64,000 nucleotides of DNA from CAXXOK01 sp963666755. Lineage in GTDB: Bacteria > Bacillota > Clostridia > Christensenellales > Aristaeellaceae. A program made the position numbers and the translations under genes. Below, one piece after another: positions 18,471 to 27,569 of this stretch (position 1 is its first letter; each line of letters begins with the position of its first letter). The notes beneath the pieces are model-generated. The model made no database searches and was not told the DNA's origin. It saw only the letters and a program-made list of their open reading frames with translations. The DNA lies in contig CAXXGW010000009.1 of NCBI GenBank assembly GCA_963666755.2, forward strand, positions 2,108,001 through 2,172,000. Reading direction: 5' to 3'.

Positions 18471-20936
18471 TTAGTGCATCATACCATAGTCCGTGTTACC
18501 ATACAACGTTTCGATCTCTCGTTTTACAGTTCCGTTTTCCGGGTCGATTGTCTGATGATAGCGACCCCAAGCTTTCCCATTGATCCAGAAACAGGTGAAA
18601 TCATCCTGATTGATGACCGGGTCAAAGGAGTTAGTCTTCTTTTCCAGATCAAACTCAAATCCGCTGAGCGCTTTGAGCAATGTGAAGCTGGCCATCGAGC
18701 GAACATAATGATGTCCCGCCTCCGTTTCGCTCCACGGGTTGCGCTTGTATCCGTCATATCGAGCCCGAATAGCCTCAACGATCTGGAAGGCTTCTTTGAG
18801 CATGCCTTCATGGATCATGTTGACAGCCACCGTATACTCCACGCCCGCCCATACTTCGTCGCAATAGGCGAATGGGAAACGCGGGCGGCCTCCATGAGGC
18901 CATGAGCACAGAACCAACGCCGCCTCATCGTTAAGCGCGTACGTTCGCTGTACGTTGGGCACCTCATCCATATGAGCGTGGAAATTATAGCGGTAGATGG
19001 ATTCCAGCGTTTTACGGACATGCTCCTTGGGCAATACGTAGCCAAGTCCGGCAGAGTAGGCCATGAATTGCCCCAGAAGCTGGTCGCTCAGGCAGCCGAG
19101 CCCGTACTGATAGCGATACCGATCGACATCATCCAGTTTCTGTATATAGTATTCACCATTCCACAACATTTGATCGACCTTCTGAGACGCTTGCTGGTAA
19201 AGGCTGTCGTACTTCACCGCCGTGGCCTGATCTCCCAAATGAGCCGCCATTTCGGTTACGCCCTTGATTGCACCCAGATAGATGGTGTTTGTCATGGTAT
19301 TGGGACCGTAAAACTCGATGTCATATGTTACATGCATCTTTCCATCCAGCACGCCGTCGCCATCGGTGTCCCATTCCTTGATCGCGTACTCCAGTGCCTT
19401 GATGAGACTGGGCCATATGGTTTGCAGAAACTGCTCGTTGCCTGTCAGCTTCCACTCGCGATATACGCGCAGGATCGAACCGAACTGGCCGTCGCAGGCC
19501 GGTATCATGCGCCACGCGTCATCGCCTAAAATGCGCCGGGCACGGAAGGGCATTTTTCCGTCCTGTTCCATTTCAAAGTTGAATTCAACGTCGCGCATAG
19601 TCACTTCCAACTCTGGGAACAGATAGGCTACAGTCTGCGCGTAGTTCCAAACATGGTTCACATTGCCGTGGCCGCAGCCCACATAATCGCGGATGCCCTC
19701 CCAGCCGTAGAAATTGCCGTCCGCCGTTCTAAAACAGCAATTGCTTTTCAGCGTGGTCATGTTTGTGGCAACAGCGTCGAGAACAGCTTCGGGTAGGGTG
19801 GAAGCATACAGCGCATTTTCAAAATCACGCGAGGCCTTCTCCAGTCTGGGCAGGTTCCCGACAACATACTGCGCAACGCTCCACGCGTCAGAAAACTGGT
19901 TCGTGTAATAGTTTTTGATTGCATCATAATTACCTTTCCGATACCGCTCCAGGTCTTCGTCATACTCGATCCAGCCCTTGGGGCGATTTGGGAAATACCA
20001 CGACATCACAAACTCAAATACCTTTTCTTCTCCGGGCTGCAAGGTTTCGTTAGAGCCGAGCGAGCCGATCCGCTCCTGTAGATTTAAAAAGCTCCAATCG
20101 TAGTTTTCCCGCAAGTCGCAACCGGCGCCGTCAATGTCCTTTGGTGTGCCAAGAAGCCCGTCGTCGGAAAAATCATCCCAGAAATCTTGCGCGTTATCGG
20201 TCCACTGGCCTTGCAACCACTGGGTGCGACTGTTCACATTAGTGTTGGTGGTTACCAGCGACATGCTTCCAAAGCGGAAATCGTTACGATCGAGGTTTTT
20301 GGCTGTGTAGTATAGCCCTTGGAACCCATCGCCTGTGCGATAGGTGTTCACCACCTCGCCGGATAGCTTGACGTTATTGAACACATCGTAGCCGCGGAAA
20401 CCAACGACATTCGCCAGCGAGCCCATCACAGAAACGCTGGCAGGAGTAGAAAGCGGATTGCGTACCCTGAACCGGATGATCGCGGTAGGGATGCCGGAGT
20501 CATCCGCATTCAGCGGAATAAAGGGCGTAAACGCCTCCATCCGCACATTCACGGGGACAGTAGGGTCTTCCAGATCCACATACACAAAAGGCTGTTTGCC
20601 CTCCATGGTAGAATGCTTGAATCTGGGTAACCCGGCCAGCTCGCCGTTCAGGAACCCGTGTGATTTATAATAGGGCGGAACCAAATCTCCCTCCAGGATG
20701 CGTGTGACGGAAGGCTGGTTTTCCGGCTTTGCCCAGATGGCAAAGAAGGAGAACGGAATGAACTGACCTTTTCCCGGCCAATTGAAAATTTCCCAATCCT
20801 TCAGTTCGCCGCGCGCACCGACAGATACGTTGCCGGTGCCGATGCCACCCAGCGGAAATGCGGCGATCCGCGCGTCCCCCGCGTAAGTGCGTGCTTTTCC
20901 ACTTCCGTCTTGTTTATGACTTAACGTTTCCTTCAT
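18471..20936 (-). CDS. GH116 glycoside hydrolase (beta-glucosidase type)
   Basis: This 821-residue enzyme belongs to family GH116 (DUF608, related to non-lysosomal glucosylceramidase). The N-terminal beta-domain begins with the family's AAFPLGGIGTGNVS. The C-terminal (alpha/alpha)6 catalytic domain contains GWEGIRDY, with Glu413 in the place of the nucleophile, and TYDIEFYGPNTM, with Asp539 in the place of the acid/base; the residue roles are inferred from family patterns. There is no signal peptide. The start is the ATG behind AAGGGAG; a longer open frame upstream overlaps the permease gene out of phase. It follows permease 2 by 14 bp, so it is co-transcribed with the importer and probably cleaves the imported beta-glucoside or related sugar inside the cell. 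Confidence 0.9.
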   Translation of the reverse strand: MKETLSHKQDGSGKARTYAGDARIAAFPLGGIGTGNVSVGARGELKDWEIFNWPGKGQFIPFSFFAIWAKPENQPSVTRILEGDLVPPYYKSHGFLNGELAGLPRFKHSTMEGKQPFVYVDLEDPTVPVNVRMEAFTPFIPLNADDSGIPTAIIRFRVRNPLSTPASVSVMGSLANVVGFRGYDVFNNVKLSGEVVNTYRTGDGFQGLYYTAKNLDRNDFRFGSMSLVTTNTNVNSRTQWLQGQWTDNAQDFWDDFSDDGLLGTPKDIDGAGCDLRENYDWSFLNLQERIGSLGSNETLQPGEEKVFEFVMSWYFPNRPKGWIEYDEDLERYRKGNYDAIKNYYTNQFSDAWSVAQYVVGNLPRLEKASRDFENALYASTLPEAVLDAVATNMTTLKSNCCFRTADGNFYGWEGIRDYVGCGHGNVNHVWNYAQTVAYLFPELEVTMRDVEFNFEMEQDGKMPFRARRILGDDAWRMIPACDGQFGSILRVYREWKLTGNEQFLQTIWPSLIKALEYAIKEWDTDGDGVLDGKMHVTYDIEFYGPNTMTNTIYLGAIKGVTEMAAHLGDQATAVKYDSLYQQASQKVDQMLWNGEYYIQKLDDVDRYRYQYGLGCLSDQLLGQFMAYSAGLGYVLPKEHVRKTLESIYRYNFHAHMDEVPNVQRTYALNDEAALVLCSWPHGGRPRFPFAYCDEVWAGVEYTVAVNMIHEGMLKEAFQIVEAIRARYDGYKRNPWSETEAGHHYVRSMASFTLLKALSGFEFDLEKKTNSFDPVINQDDFTCFWINGKAWGRYHQTIDPENGTVKREIETLYGNTDYGMMH

Positions 20937-20950
20937 GATAACCGACTCCC

Positions 20951-21841
20951 TTATCCTTTTATACCAGCGTGTATCATGCTTTGCATGATCCACCTTTGGC
21001 CAATGAGGAATGTGATGACCACCGGAATGATCGATAGGGTAACAAGCGCGAACTCGATCTGATCTCCCGTGTTGTAGGGTTGCCTGGTCGCGAGAATGGC
21101 CACTGGCAAGGGCATTTTTGCCGTCGTGTTGATCATGATGAAGGACGTGAAATAATCGTTCCATGCGTATGTGAACACAATGATCGCCAGCGATGCGATC
21201 ATTGTGCTGGCGATGGGCAGCATGATTGAAAAGAAGATTCGCATGGCGCCGGCGCCATCGATACTTGCCGCTTCATTGAGCTCTTTGGGCACGGAACTGA
21301 AGAACTGGCGCATCAGGAAGATGCCAAAGGCGCCTGCCAGCCCCGGGCACATCGCGCCAAAAATCGACGGCAGGGTAACCGCCCACAGCGTATCCACAAC
21401 GCCCAACCACGCCATGATCTTATACAGCGGTACAATCGTCACCTGGGCAGGCACCATCATCGCGATGAACATCATGCCGAACATCAGACGGCTCCCGCGG
21501 AAATGCAGCTTTGCATACGCATAACCCGCGGCGGTACCGTTGACCACCATGCCAAGCGTGATGATCAGCGACATCACAAGGCTGTTCTTCATGAAACCCA
21601 AGAAGGGGATCGTGCCGTTGAGCAACTTACGATAATGCTCCAACTGCCATGCCTCAAAGGGGGGAGGCATCCATTTGGGCGGAAGCGCGACCGCTTCGCT
21701 GAAAGGGCGTAACGAGGAGGAAAACACCCACAGGAAAGGCGCCAACATGCAGATTGCTCCCGGTATCAGCAGCGCCAACAGAACCACTTTGCCGGGCTTA
21801 ATCGAGATACGCCGTTTGGTGATATGCGCCGCTTTATTCAT
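20951..21841 (-). CDS. ABC sugar permease (MalG-like)
   Basis: This 296-residue inner-membrane permease has about six membrane helices. The EAA loop that contacts the ATPase is EAASIDGAGAMRIFFSIMLP. It is typical of carbohydrate uptake type 1 importers. The start is the ATG preceded by GGTGGG; it overlaps the end of the other permease gene by 8 bp, indicating translational coupling. No ATPase is encoded in the locus, so the importer presumably uses a shared MsmK-type ATPase from elsewhere, as is common in this transporter class. Confidence 0.9.
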   Translation of the reverse strand: MNKAAHITKRRISIKPGKVVLLALLIPGAICMLAPFLWVFSSSLRPFSEAVALPPKWMPPPFEAWQLEHYRKLLNGTIPFLGFMKNSLVMSLIITLGMVVNGTAAGYAYAKLHFRGSRLMFGMMFIAMMVPAQVTIVPLYKIMAWLGVVDTLWAVTLPSIFGAMCPGLAGAFGIFLMRQFFSSVPKELNEAASIDGAGAMRIFFSIMLPIASTMIASLAIIVFTYAWNDYFTSFIMINTTAKMPLPVAILATRQPYNTGDQIEFALVTLSIIPVVITFLIGQRWIMQSMIHAGIKG

Positions 21842-22742
21842 AATGCACCCACCATTTGCTTGAAATGAACTGCAGTAGCGTAAAGAAAGCAATGATCAAC
21901 AACAATACCATTGAGAGTGCCGAAGCGCCGCCGTAGTCGTATGAAGCGAACCCTTTTTCCGCAATCAGCATGACCAGGCTTCTGCTTGCGTCGCCGGGGC
22001 CACCCCCCGTCAATACGGTCACAGATTCAAAAATGCGGAGCGCGCCTGTCATATGCATGACCAGCACAAAGAAGATCGTCGGGGATGCGCTGGGCAACGT
22101 AATGTGCCAGAATATTTTCCAGCCATTTGCTCCGTCGATGTGCGCCGCTTCCTGATACGAGGGGTTTATATTCTGTAAACCCGCTAGGATCAGCAGCATG
22201 GACATGCCAGCGTTCTTCCATACATCCAAAATCACGACTGAGATTTTGGACCACTCTTTACTGGACAGCCATGCAACTTTTGAAATGCCCAGCTTGCCAA
22301 GGTAGTAGTTAATGATGCCCATGTCCGTTTGAAAAAGGTATTGCCATATGATCGAAACAAACACAAGGCCGACTAGAGACGGAAAGAAGTATACGGCCCT
22401 GAAAAACACACTTGTCCGCCGCCCTAACTGGTTATTAAGCACCACTGCCAGCACCAAGCCGATGACAGTGTTAAATGCCGTGGCGACAACCATATACCAT
22501 AGCGTATTGCCAAGTACCACGCCAAACCTTTGGGTATGCGCCAAAGCAGCATAATTGCGAAAGCCCACGAAAACCGACGCGTTCGTAAACAGGTTTACCT
22601 TTGAAAATGAGAGAATACACGCGTAAACCACCGGTATCAGTACAAAGAAGAGAAAGCCGACGAATGATGGTACGCTGAACAGATACCCCACTGCACTTTC
22701 ATACCTTCTGGCGTTCAGCAACCCGCTTTTCTTCCTGTCCAT
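21834..22742 (-). CDS. ABC sugar permease (MalF-like)
   Basis: This 302-residue partner permease of the carbohydrate importer has six predicted membrane helices. The EAA loop reads EAAHIDGANGWKIFWHITLP. The first cytoplasmic stretch is short and basic. It follows the binding-protein gene after 127 bp that include a large stem-loop, an arrangement that lowers permease expression relative to the binding protein in many sugar operons. Confidence 0.9.
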   Translation of the reverse strand: MDRKKSGLLNARRYESAVGYLFSVPSFVGFLFFVLIPVVYACILSFSKVNLFTNASVFVGFRNYAALAHTQRFGVVLGNTLWYMVVATAFNTVIGLVLAVVLNNQLGRRTSVFFRAVYFFPSLVGLVFVSIIWQYLFQTDMGIINYYLGKLGISKVAWLSSKEWSKISVVILDVWKNAGMSMLLILAGLQNINPSYQEAAHIDGANGWKIFWHITLPSASPTIFFVLVMHMTGALRIFESVTVLTGGGPGDASRSLVMLIAEKGFASYDYGGASALSMVLLLIIAFFTLLQFISSKWWVHYE

Positions 22743-22810
22743 ATCATCAACCTTCCCGTTGTTACATTCAACGAGTATAAAACCGGATCACAAGGCATTG
22801 TTTTGGTTTG

Positions 22811-22850
22811 GCGCCGACGCTAAGGCCCAGATCGGCTTTAGCGCCGGCGC
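22811..22850 (-). terminator. Intercistronic stem-loop after binding protein
   Basis: Two 17-base arms around a 6-base loop pair at 15 Watson-Crick positions plus one G-U in the minus-strand RNA. It lies between the binding-protein gene and the first permease gene with no T-run, so it probably stabilises the upstream mRNA or causes partial termination. Confidence 0.6.
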
Positions 22851-22869
22851 GTAAGTACTGTGTACGATG

Positions 22870-24102
22870 TTAGTTTAGCTCGGCTTCAACCTCTTGCTGA
22901 GCCTGATCGAGCGCTTCCTGCGCCGTCATAACGCCAGCGAACGTGTTCTCCACAGCGCGCACCAGCGCTTTTTCCAGTTGTCCAAAGAACATCGGGGCTG
23001 CGATCGGTTTGCTTGTGGTGATCGTGTTCCAAAGCTTTTGGCCGATATTTTCGGGCATGTTCCCCATGATGGCCGGGTCGGTTGCCAGCGATGCCATTGG
23101 GGGAATCTGCTGGCCCAGTTTTGCAGTGGCGCTCAGCGTTGCCGCGCTGGTGAATTCCTTCAGCAGCGCGATCGCTTCGGCCTTGTGTTGCGTATTGGGG
23201 TTGACCGTCCAGGCAGCGCCGCCGTACACGGAGCTTTGCACTTTGTTCATGGGCCAGGATACGCAATCGAAAGTATCAAAGCCTTCCTTGAGCCAGCTGG
23301 CCAACGTCCAACGCCCCGCGCCGACCATCGCGATCTTCCCGGCGGCAAACTGCGCATACACGTCTACGCCCGTGGGATCCGGCGCGCACTTATCCACCAG
23401 TACCAAGTTGCTCAGGAATGTCAAGGCTTCGACCATTTCCGGCGTGTTGAGTGTAGGAGCAGAATAGTCTGCCGAGCAAGGATATGCGCCGTTGGTAATC
23501 CAGAAGGGCGCCATGTGCCAGTTGGAGATGGGCAGGCCCCATCCGTAGACATCGCCATCCGTAAGGGCGATAGCAGTCTGCCGGAATTGTTCCCAGGTCC
23601 ACCCATCCTGAGGGTACGCTAGTCCCTTCGCATCGAAGAGAGCTTTGTTATAGTATACGACCATGGTCTGCGTGCCATTGGGAATGCCATACAGCTTGCC
23701 ATCATAGGAGAAACCATCCAGCAAACTTTGCGCGAATTCCGGCAGCTGGGCGCTCATGTCGGCATCGCCGCTGATCACATCATCCAAAGGCATAACCAGA
23801 TCATTGGCGACCGCCATCTGGAATCCCTCAATCGCAATGTTGGTCAGGTCGGGAGCATTGCTGGAGCCGATCATGGTGACCCACTTTTGAATGAAGTCAG
23901 ACCAAGACTCGACGGGAACAATCGTGTGCTCCACCACAACATCCGGGTACTTTTCGTTGAAACGCGCGATCGCATCCTTGAAAACGGCTTCCTCCTCACT
24001 GTTACCCCAGTTCAGAACGTTCAGCGTAATGCTCTCGGCAAAACCAATGCTGAGAGAAAGCACGAGCGCCAGGACGAGCATGATAGCCACCAGTTTCTTC
24101 AT
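22870..24102 (-). CDS. ABC sugar-binding protein (family 1)
   Basis: This 410-residue extracellular solute-binding protein is of the carbohydrate type. A Sec signal peptide (residues 1-about 23, ending GFA) is followed by the mature start ESITLNVLNWG. WTWEQFRQTA and YGIPNGTQTMVVYYNKALFDAKG are typical of sugar-binding family 1. No lipobox cysteine is present at the cleavage site, which is unusual for a Gram-positive binding protein and leaves its anchoring unexplained. The start is the ATG after GGGAGGAATTCC. It is the first gene of the operon, has its own promoter and palindrome, and feeds the two permeases. Confidence 0.9.
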   Translation of the reverse strand: MKKLVAIMLVLALVLSLSIGFAESITLNVLNWGNSEEEAVFKDAIARFNEKYPDVVVEHTIVPVESWSDFIQKWVTMIGSSNAPDLTNIAIEGFQMAVANDLVMPLDDVISGDADMSAQLPEFAQSLLDGFSYDGKLYGIPNGTQTMVVYYNKALFDAKGLAYPQDGWTWEQFRQTAIALTDGDVYGWGLPISNWHMAPFWITNGAYPCSADYSAPTLNTPEMVEALTFLSNLVLVDKCAPDPTGVDVYAQFAAGKIAMVGAGRWTLASWLKEGFDTFDCVSWPMNKVQSSVYGGAAWTVNPNTQHKAEAIALLKEFTSAATLSATAKLGQQIPPMASLATDPAIMGNMPENIGQKLWNTITTSKPIAAPMFFGQLEKALVRAVENTFAGVMTAQEALDQAQQEVEAELN

Positions 24103-24146
24103 TGGAATTCCTCCCATTCCCTATAATGTCTAAGGTGATTCGTATT

Positions 24147-24162
24147 AGTAATGCGCATTACT
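24147..24162. promoter_or_regulatory. Palindromic operator of sugar operon
   Basis: AGTAATGCGCATTACT is a perfect 16-bp palindrome lying just downstream of the -10 box, where the transcript should start. It is a likely site for the LacI-type regulator of this locus, although no second copy was found to support that. Confidence 0.55.
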
Positions 24163-24171
24163 TGTGATCAT

Positions 24172-24200
24172 ATTAAAACACAGGTCACATGAAATGTCAA
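24172..24200 (-). promoter_or_regulatory. Sigma-A promoter of sugar ABC operon
   Basis: On the minus strand, TTGACA (24195-24200) and TTTAAT (24172-24177) are 17 bp apart, 70 bp upstream of the binding-protein start codon. Confidence 0.7.
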
Positions 24201-24330
24201 TCGTGTACGAAAATTTTCTGTTGAAGAATACCACATGTAAAACGTGGATTGCCAGGCCATACAGTTTAAGAATTGGCGCGCAATGCAGCATGTTAGGGCT
24301 ACATTATATTGGGCAGGATCACTAGAAAGC

Positions 24331-24377
24331 TTGACATTGTTACGGATTCGTACTATATTATTATAGTACGAATCCGT
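24331..24377. promoter_or_regulatory. MarR promoter overlapped by 36-bp operator
   Basis: TTGACA (24331-24336) and TATATT (24354-24359) are 17 bp apart. A perfect inverted repeat of 16-bp arms (ACGGATTCGTACTATA and its complement, spacer TTAT) spans 24342-24377, so it covers the spacer and the -10 box. A third partial half-site (CCGTACTATA) follows at 24374-24383. This is classic placement for autorepression by a MarR protein. Confidence 0.8.
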
Positions 24378-24398
24378 ACTATAAAGAAGGGGGATACC

Positions 24399-24842
24399 AT
24401 GAAGAAAGAGCTGCTGCGTGCGCAATGTGAAATGTTGAATGCTGCCATCAGTAAAGTAACATCTCTATACGGCGTTTGGGCAAAAAAGCATGGGCTCAAC
24501 TACAATTCCCTTATGGTGCTCTATACGATGGAAGATGAGAGTTGTCGTACGCAGAAGGATATCTGTGAAAAGTGGATGCTGCCCAAAACAACGGTCAACA
24601 CAATACTGGCTGAGTTTCGGGCAAAGGGATATATTACGTTTGCCTCCGAGAGTCGTGATAAACGAGAAAAGACAATCGAACTGACAACGGCGGGAAGAGA
24701 ATACTCTTCTTCAATATTGCCTGCATTACATGAATTGGAAACACGCGTGCTTGGCCGAATGGGCACTGAACAACGCGAGGCATTGGTCAACGGAAATGTG
24801 CTCTTCGGCGAATATTTTGAAAGGGAGGTGGCCCATGAATAA
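24399..24842 (+). CDS. MarR family regulator of adjacent efflux gene
   Basis: This 147-residue winged-helix repressor has the recognition region QKDICEKWMLPKTTVNTILAEFRAKGYI (about residues 48-76). The wing contains ESRDKREKTIELTTAG, the hallmark DxRxK...T.G of MarR proteins. The start is the ATG after a G-rich ribosome binding site. Its stop overlaps the start of the MATE gene by 8 bp, so both form one operon under the operator described upstream. The inducer is unknown; drug-like compounds are common for this family. Confidence 0.9.
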   Translation: MKKELLRAQCEMLNAAISKVTSLYGVWAKKHGLNYNSLMVLYTMEDESCRTQKDICEKWMLPKTTVNTILAEFRAKGYITFASESRDKREKTIELTTAGREYSSSILPALHELETRVLGRMGTEQREALVNGNVLFGEYFEREVAHE

Positions 24843-26161
24843 TCCTTTGGCGAAACAATTCAAGATGTCATCCTTGGTCACTTTTGCCATTCCAAGCATG
24901 GTGATGATGCTGTTCTCCTCTATGTATGTCATTGTCGATGGGATTTTCGTCTCTCGAGTACTGGGAACTGTCGCTCTATCTGCGGTGAATATGCTGTACC
25001 CTACCATTTCTGTGGAGTTGTCGGTGGGCGTCATGCTTGCGTCGGGCGGCAGTGCCATTATTGCCAAAAAGCTTGGGGAAAAAAAGGAGGCCGCTGCGCG
25101 CGCGGATTTTACTTTTCTGGTACTGGTCGCTACGATCATCGGCCTAGGAATCTCGATCCTTGGGATTGCGGGCATAAACACAATTCTATCTATTTTAAAT
25201 GTGAGCCGCGCGCAGTTCGAACTATGTCGCACCTATGGTTCGATCTTATTCGCGTTTGCGCCAATGTTTATCTTGCAAACCGTATTTCAGGCTTTCTTTG
25301 TTACGGCCGGCAAGCCCACGCTTGGCCTTACGGTCATCATAATTGCAGGCATCACAAACATGGCGCTGGATTATATTTTTATGGTGCCGCTTCATATGGG
25401 GATTGCCGGCGCCGCCTATGCAACAGGCATAGGGTATTGTATTCCGGCGATTACCGGGCTTCTCTTTTTCTCAGGAACCAAAACGGAACACTGTTTTTTA
25501 CCAAACCAAGCTTCAGCGGCAAAGTGCTTTGGCGGGCATGTGGCAATGGGTCGTCCGAAATGGTCACCAATCTGGCCAATGCGATAACAACATTTCTTTT
25601 TAATTACACGTTCATGCGATATTGGGGTGAGAATGGCGTTGCGTCGATTACCATCATCATGTATTTTCAGTATGTATTTACCGCCGTTTATTTTGCTATT
25701 CCAGCGGGGTGGCTCCTGTCATCAGCTACAAGTATGGCAGCAGAGATAAGGATCAACTGCATAAGATTGTTAGCGACAGTATCGGCCTTTTAGGCGTATG
25801 CTCTGTGCTGTCGTTTGCCCTGTCGTGGTTGGTTTCCACCCCTGTGATCACCGTTTTTACAAGCCGGGAGAGCGTTGTATTTCAGATCACGAATGAAGGG
25901 ATCAAACTGTATTCGATCTGCTTTATCTTAATGGGTATCAATATATTCGTGTCTGCGCTGTTTACCGCGCTTTCTGATGGCAAATCGTCAGCAATCATTT
26001 CATTTTCAAGGACTTTTCTTTTTTTGGTAACGATGATTCTGTTATTACCCGCAGTGATTGGCGATCTTGGTGTATGGCTGTCAGTTCCATGTGCGGAGGC
26101 ATTGGGGATGCTTCTCTCCGTGAGATACTTGATTGCTTATCGCAGAAAATTCTGGAGATGA
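24835..26161 (+). pseudogene. MATE efflux transporter with two frameshifts
   Basis: This is a multidrug and toxic compound extrusion family exporter of about 440 residues when the frame is restored. The first part (from 24835, behind GGGAGG) contains the MATE start FAIPSMVMMLFSSMYVIVDG. The second (about 25500-25710) contains the SSEMVTNLANAITTFLFNYT helix, and the third (25710-26161) holds the APVISYKYGS segment and last helices. Each change is equal to one missing base and falls near a homopolymer: a T-run around 25494 and a G-run around 25710. Real inactivation and assembly error are both possible, because all three parts keep good coding quality. Confidence 0.8.
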
Positions 26162-26234
26162 TGCGAATGAAACGTCAGGATATCCCGAATTATGTATAAA
26201 TGACTTGATTGTGAAAAACGCTGAAATGAGATTC

Positions 26235-26264
26235 GGCAGGAAAGCAAGGAGCTTCTCTCCTGCC
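26235..26264 (+). terminator. Terminator after MATE gene
   Basis: GGCAGGA and TCCTGCC arms with an inner AAGC/GCTT pairing are followed by TTT, 73 bp after the MATE stop codon. Confidence 0.5.
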
Positions 26265-26559
26265 TTTGTCGTGATTGCAATAAATCCGCACAGATTGTCA
26301 ACGACGGTCACGATGCGGCCTTCACCACTCTTGACTGTATGACTGGATTCTGCAATACTTAGTACTGAGGGAGTTCGTTCGGCGAAGAAATCTCAAGCGG
26401 CGAAAGGATAAGAACAATGTCCGCTTCTAGACTGTCCGTTTCTTTGTGATGTCTATCCTCGCAAGATACATCGTTTTTACAGACTGTCTACGTTTAGAAG
26501 TCTTATATGGCTTGGGTCGCATTGCGCAGCCAACGGTTGTTATCTTCGAAAATACCTGT

Positions 26560-26952
26560 GGCAAACAACATCCATGACGGCTACGTGATGTGTTCATACT
26601 TCGGGTCGGTGTCCGTTATAGACTTGGATGTGAACATGTCTAAATCGGCGGAGGCAATCCACAACGCAGCTGTGGGTGGTAAATGGCAATCAGTTGTCCA
26701 GGGTTTGACAGTTTGCGCCTCTCCGGGGGCGATCTGCGTATTGCCCCGCGTCTGCCGAAAAAGAGGAAGCATCCCACTTATCGAAATATTGGGCAGGGGC
26801 AACCACTCAATGTAGACGCAAATCGGAACGAGGTTGACATTGCTAATCTTGGCAGTAAATCGATAACAGTCAATGCGTACGGACTGCCGATTGAAATCCC
26901 GTCCGGCTCGACTTGCTCAGCGAAAGAACCGATGTCAAACTATTCTCCATAA
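26560..26952 (+). pseudogene. GH65 phosphorylase C-terminal remnant
   Basis: Only the last roughly 130 codons of a GH65 glycoside phosphorylase (kojibiose/maltose phosphorylase type) remain. The frame beginning before 26620 gives SAEAIHNAAVGGKWQSVVQG, which matches the HAAxMGGxWQAVVxGF motif. After one missing base near 26700, the next frame gives FDSLRLSGGDLRIAPRLPKK and the end of the small beta-domain. The catalytic (alpha/alpha)6 barrel is absent. Between the MATE terminator and this point no further homologous sequence was recognised. Confidence 0.6.
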
Positions 26953-26969
26953 TATCAAACTAAACAATC

Positions 26970-27222
26970 GGCGGGGTGTGCGTCGCATCATTCCATGGTA
27001 GATTAGCCACGACGTATACCACCTATTGATAAAGGGAACTTTATCGGTAGGTGGTTTTCATTGTGTGCGGAAAGCGTTTTGTGGTAAGGGTTTCTGGGTT
27101 CTCACGGTTTTTCAAATGGAAAGTATTATGAGCAGAAACTAGGCATTTTAGGATCAGAATGCAGAGTAGATAGAATACGCTTCGGAGAATCGTTTGACTT
27201 TTGGGTTAGGGTGTGCATTTTG
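26970..27222 (+). repeat. 250-bp non-coding repeat, copy 1
   Basis: This stretch matches 50285-50537 at roughly 80 per cent, starting at GGGGTGTGC and ending near CATTTTGAGAG. It encodes no protein. Its central feature is a hairpin with T-tail at 27020-27059. A short motif like its own beginning (GGGTGTGCATCGGATCA) recurs just past its end at 27230-27246, giving imperfect direct repeats around the unit. Confidence 0.7.
27020..27059 (+). terminator. Strong hairpin with T-tail inside the repeat
   Basis: CCACCTATTGATAAAG pairs with CTTTATCGGTAGGTGG in plus-strand RNA over 16 positions, including two U-G pairs. The loop is GGAA and TTTT follows. The minus-strand RNA would have mismatches instead, so the structure is built for plus-strand transcription. 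The same hairpin is kept in the second repeat copy. Confidence 0.7.
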
Positions 27223-27569
27223 AGAGGGGGGTGTGCATCGGATCACCGAATGGACGCTATCCCAATAAAATCAACGGTCTCGCTTGGACAAAGGGATTTG
27301 CTGCATGTTCATATTATTCGTAACGCCATCAAAACCAATACTTTTTACACTTATTCTTGTGCATTACAGAATAACAAGTTGCAATATCATATACTCCGTC
27401 GGATAATTCTGATTTTGTTGACACAATCGGCCGCGGGTGCACTCTGAAACGGGTAATCGTGTAACGGTGCATCTGACACTGTATCAACGGCTTGTTTTAT
27501 GCGATTGTTCGCGTTTTATAGATGGAATCGGAATCAGCCTTTGTGACAGCACTTCAGCATACAGTTACC
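27223..27569. other. Intergenic region, nothing recognised
   Basis: About 350 bp of AT-rich sequence between the repeat and the DUF1998 fragment. Short open frames here lack start signals and homology. Confidence 0.35.

Noticed and set aside
22894..23622. Long plus-strand open frame opposite the sugar-binding protein
   Set aside because: It is an antisense shadow: the minus-strand frame has signal peptide, family motifs and a ribosome binding site, and this frame has none.
26133..26815. Independent small genes between MATE and the repeat
   Set aside because: The open frames overlap a terminator hairpin or resolve into pieces of a GH65 remnant in two frames.
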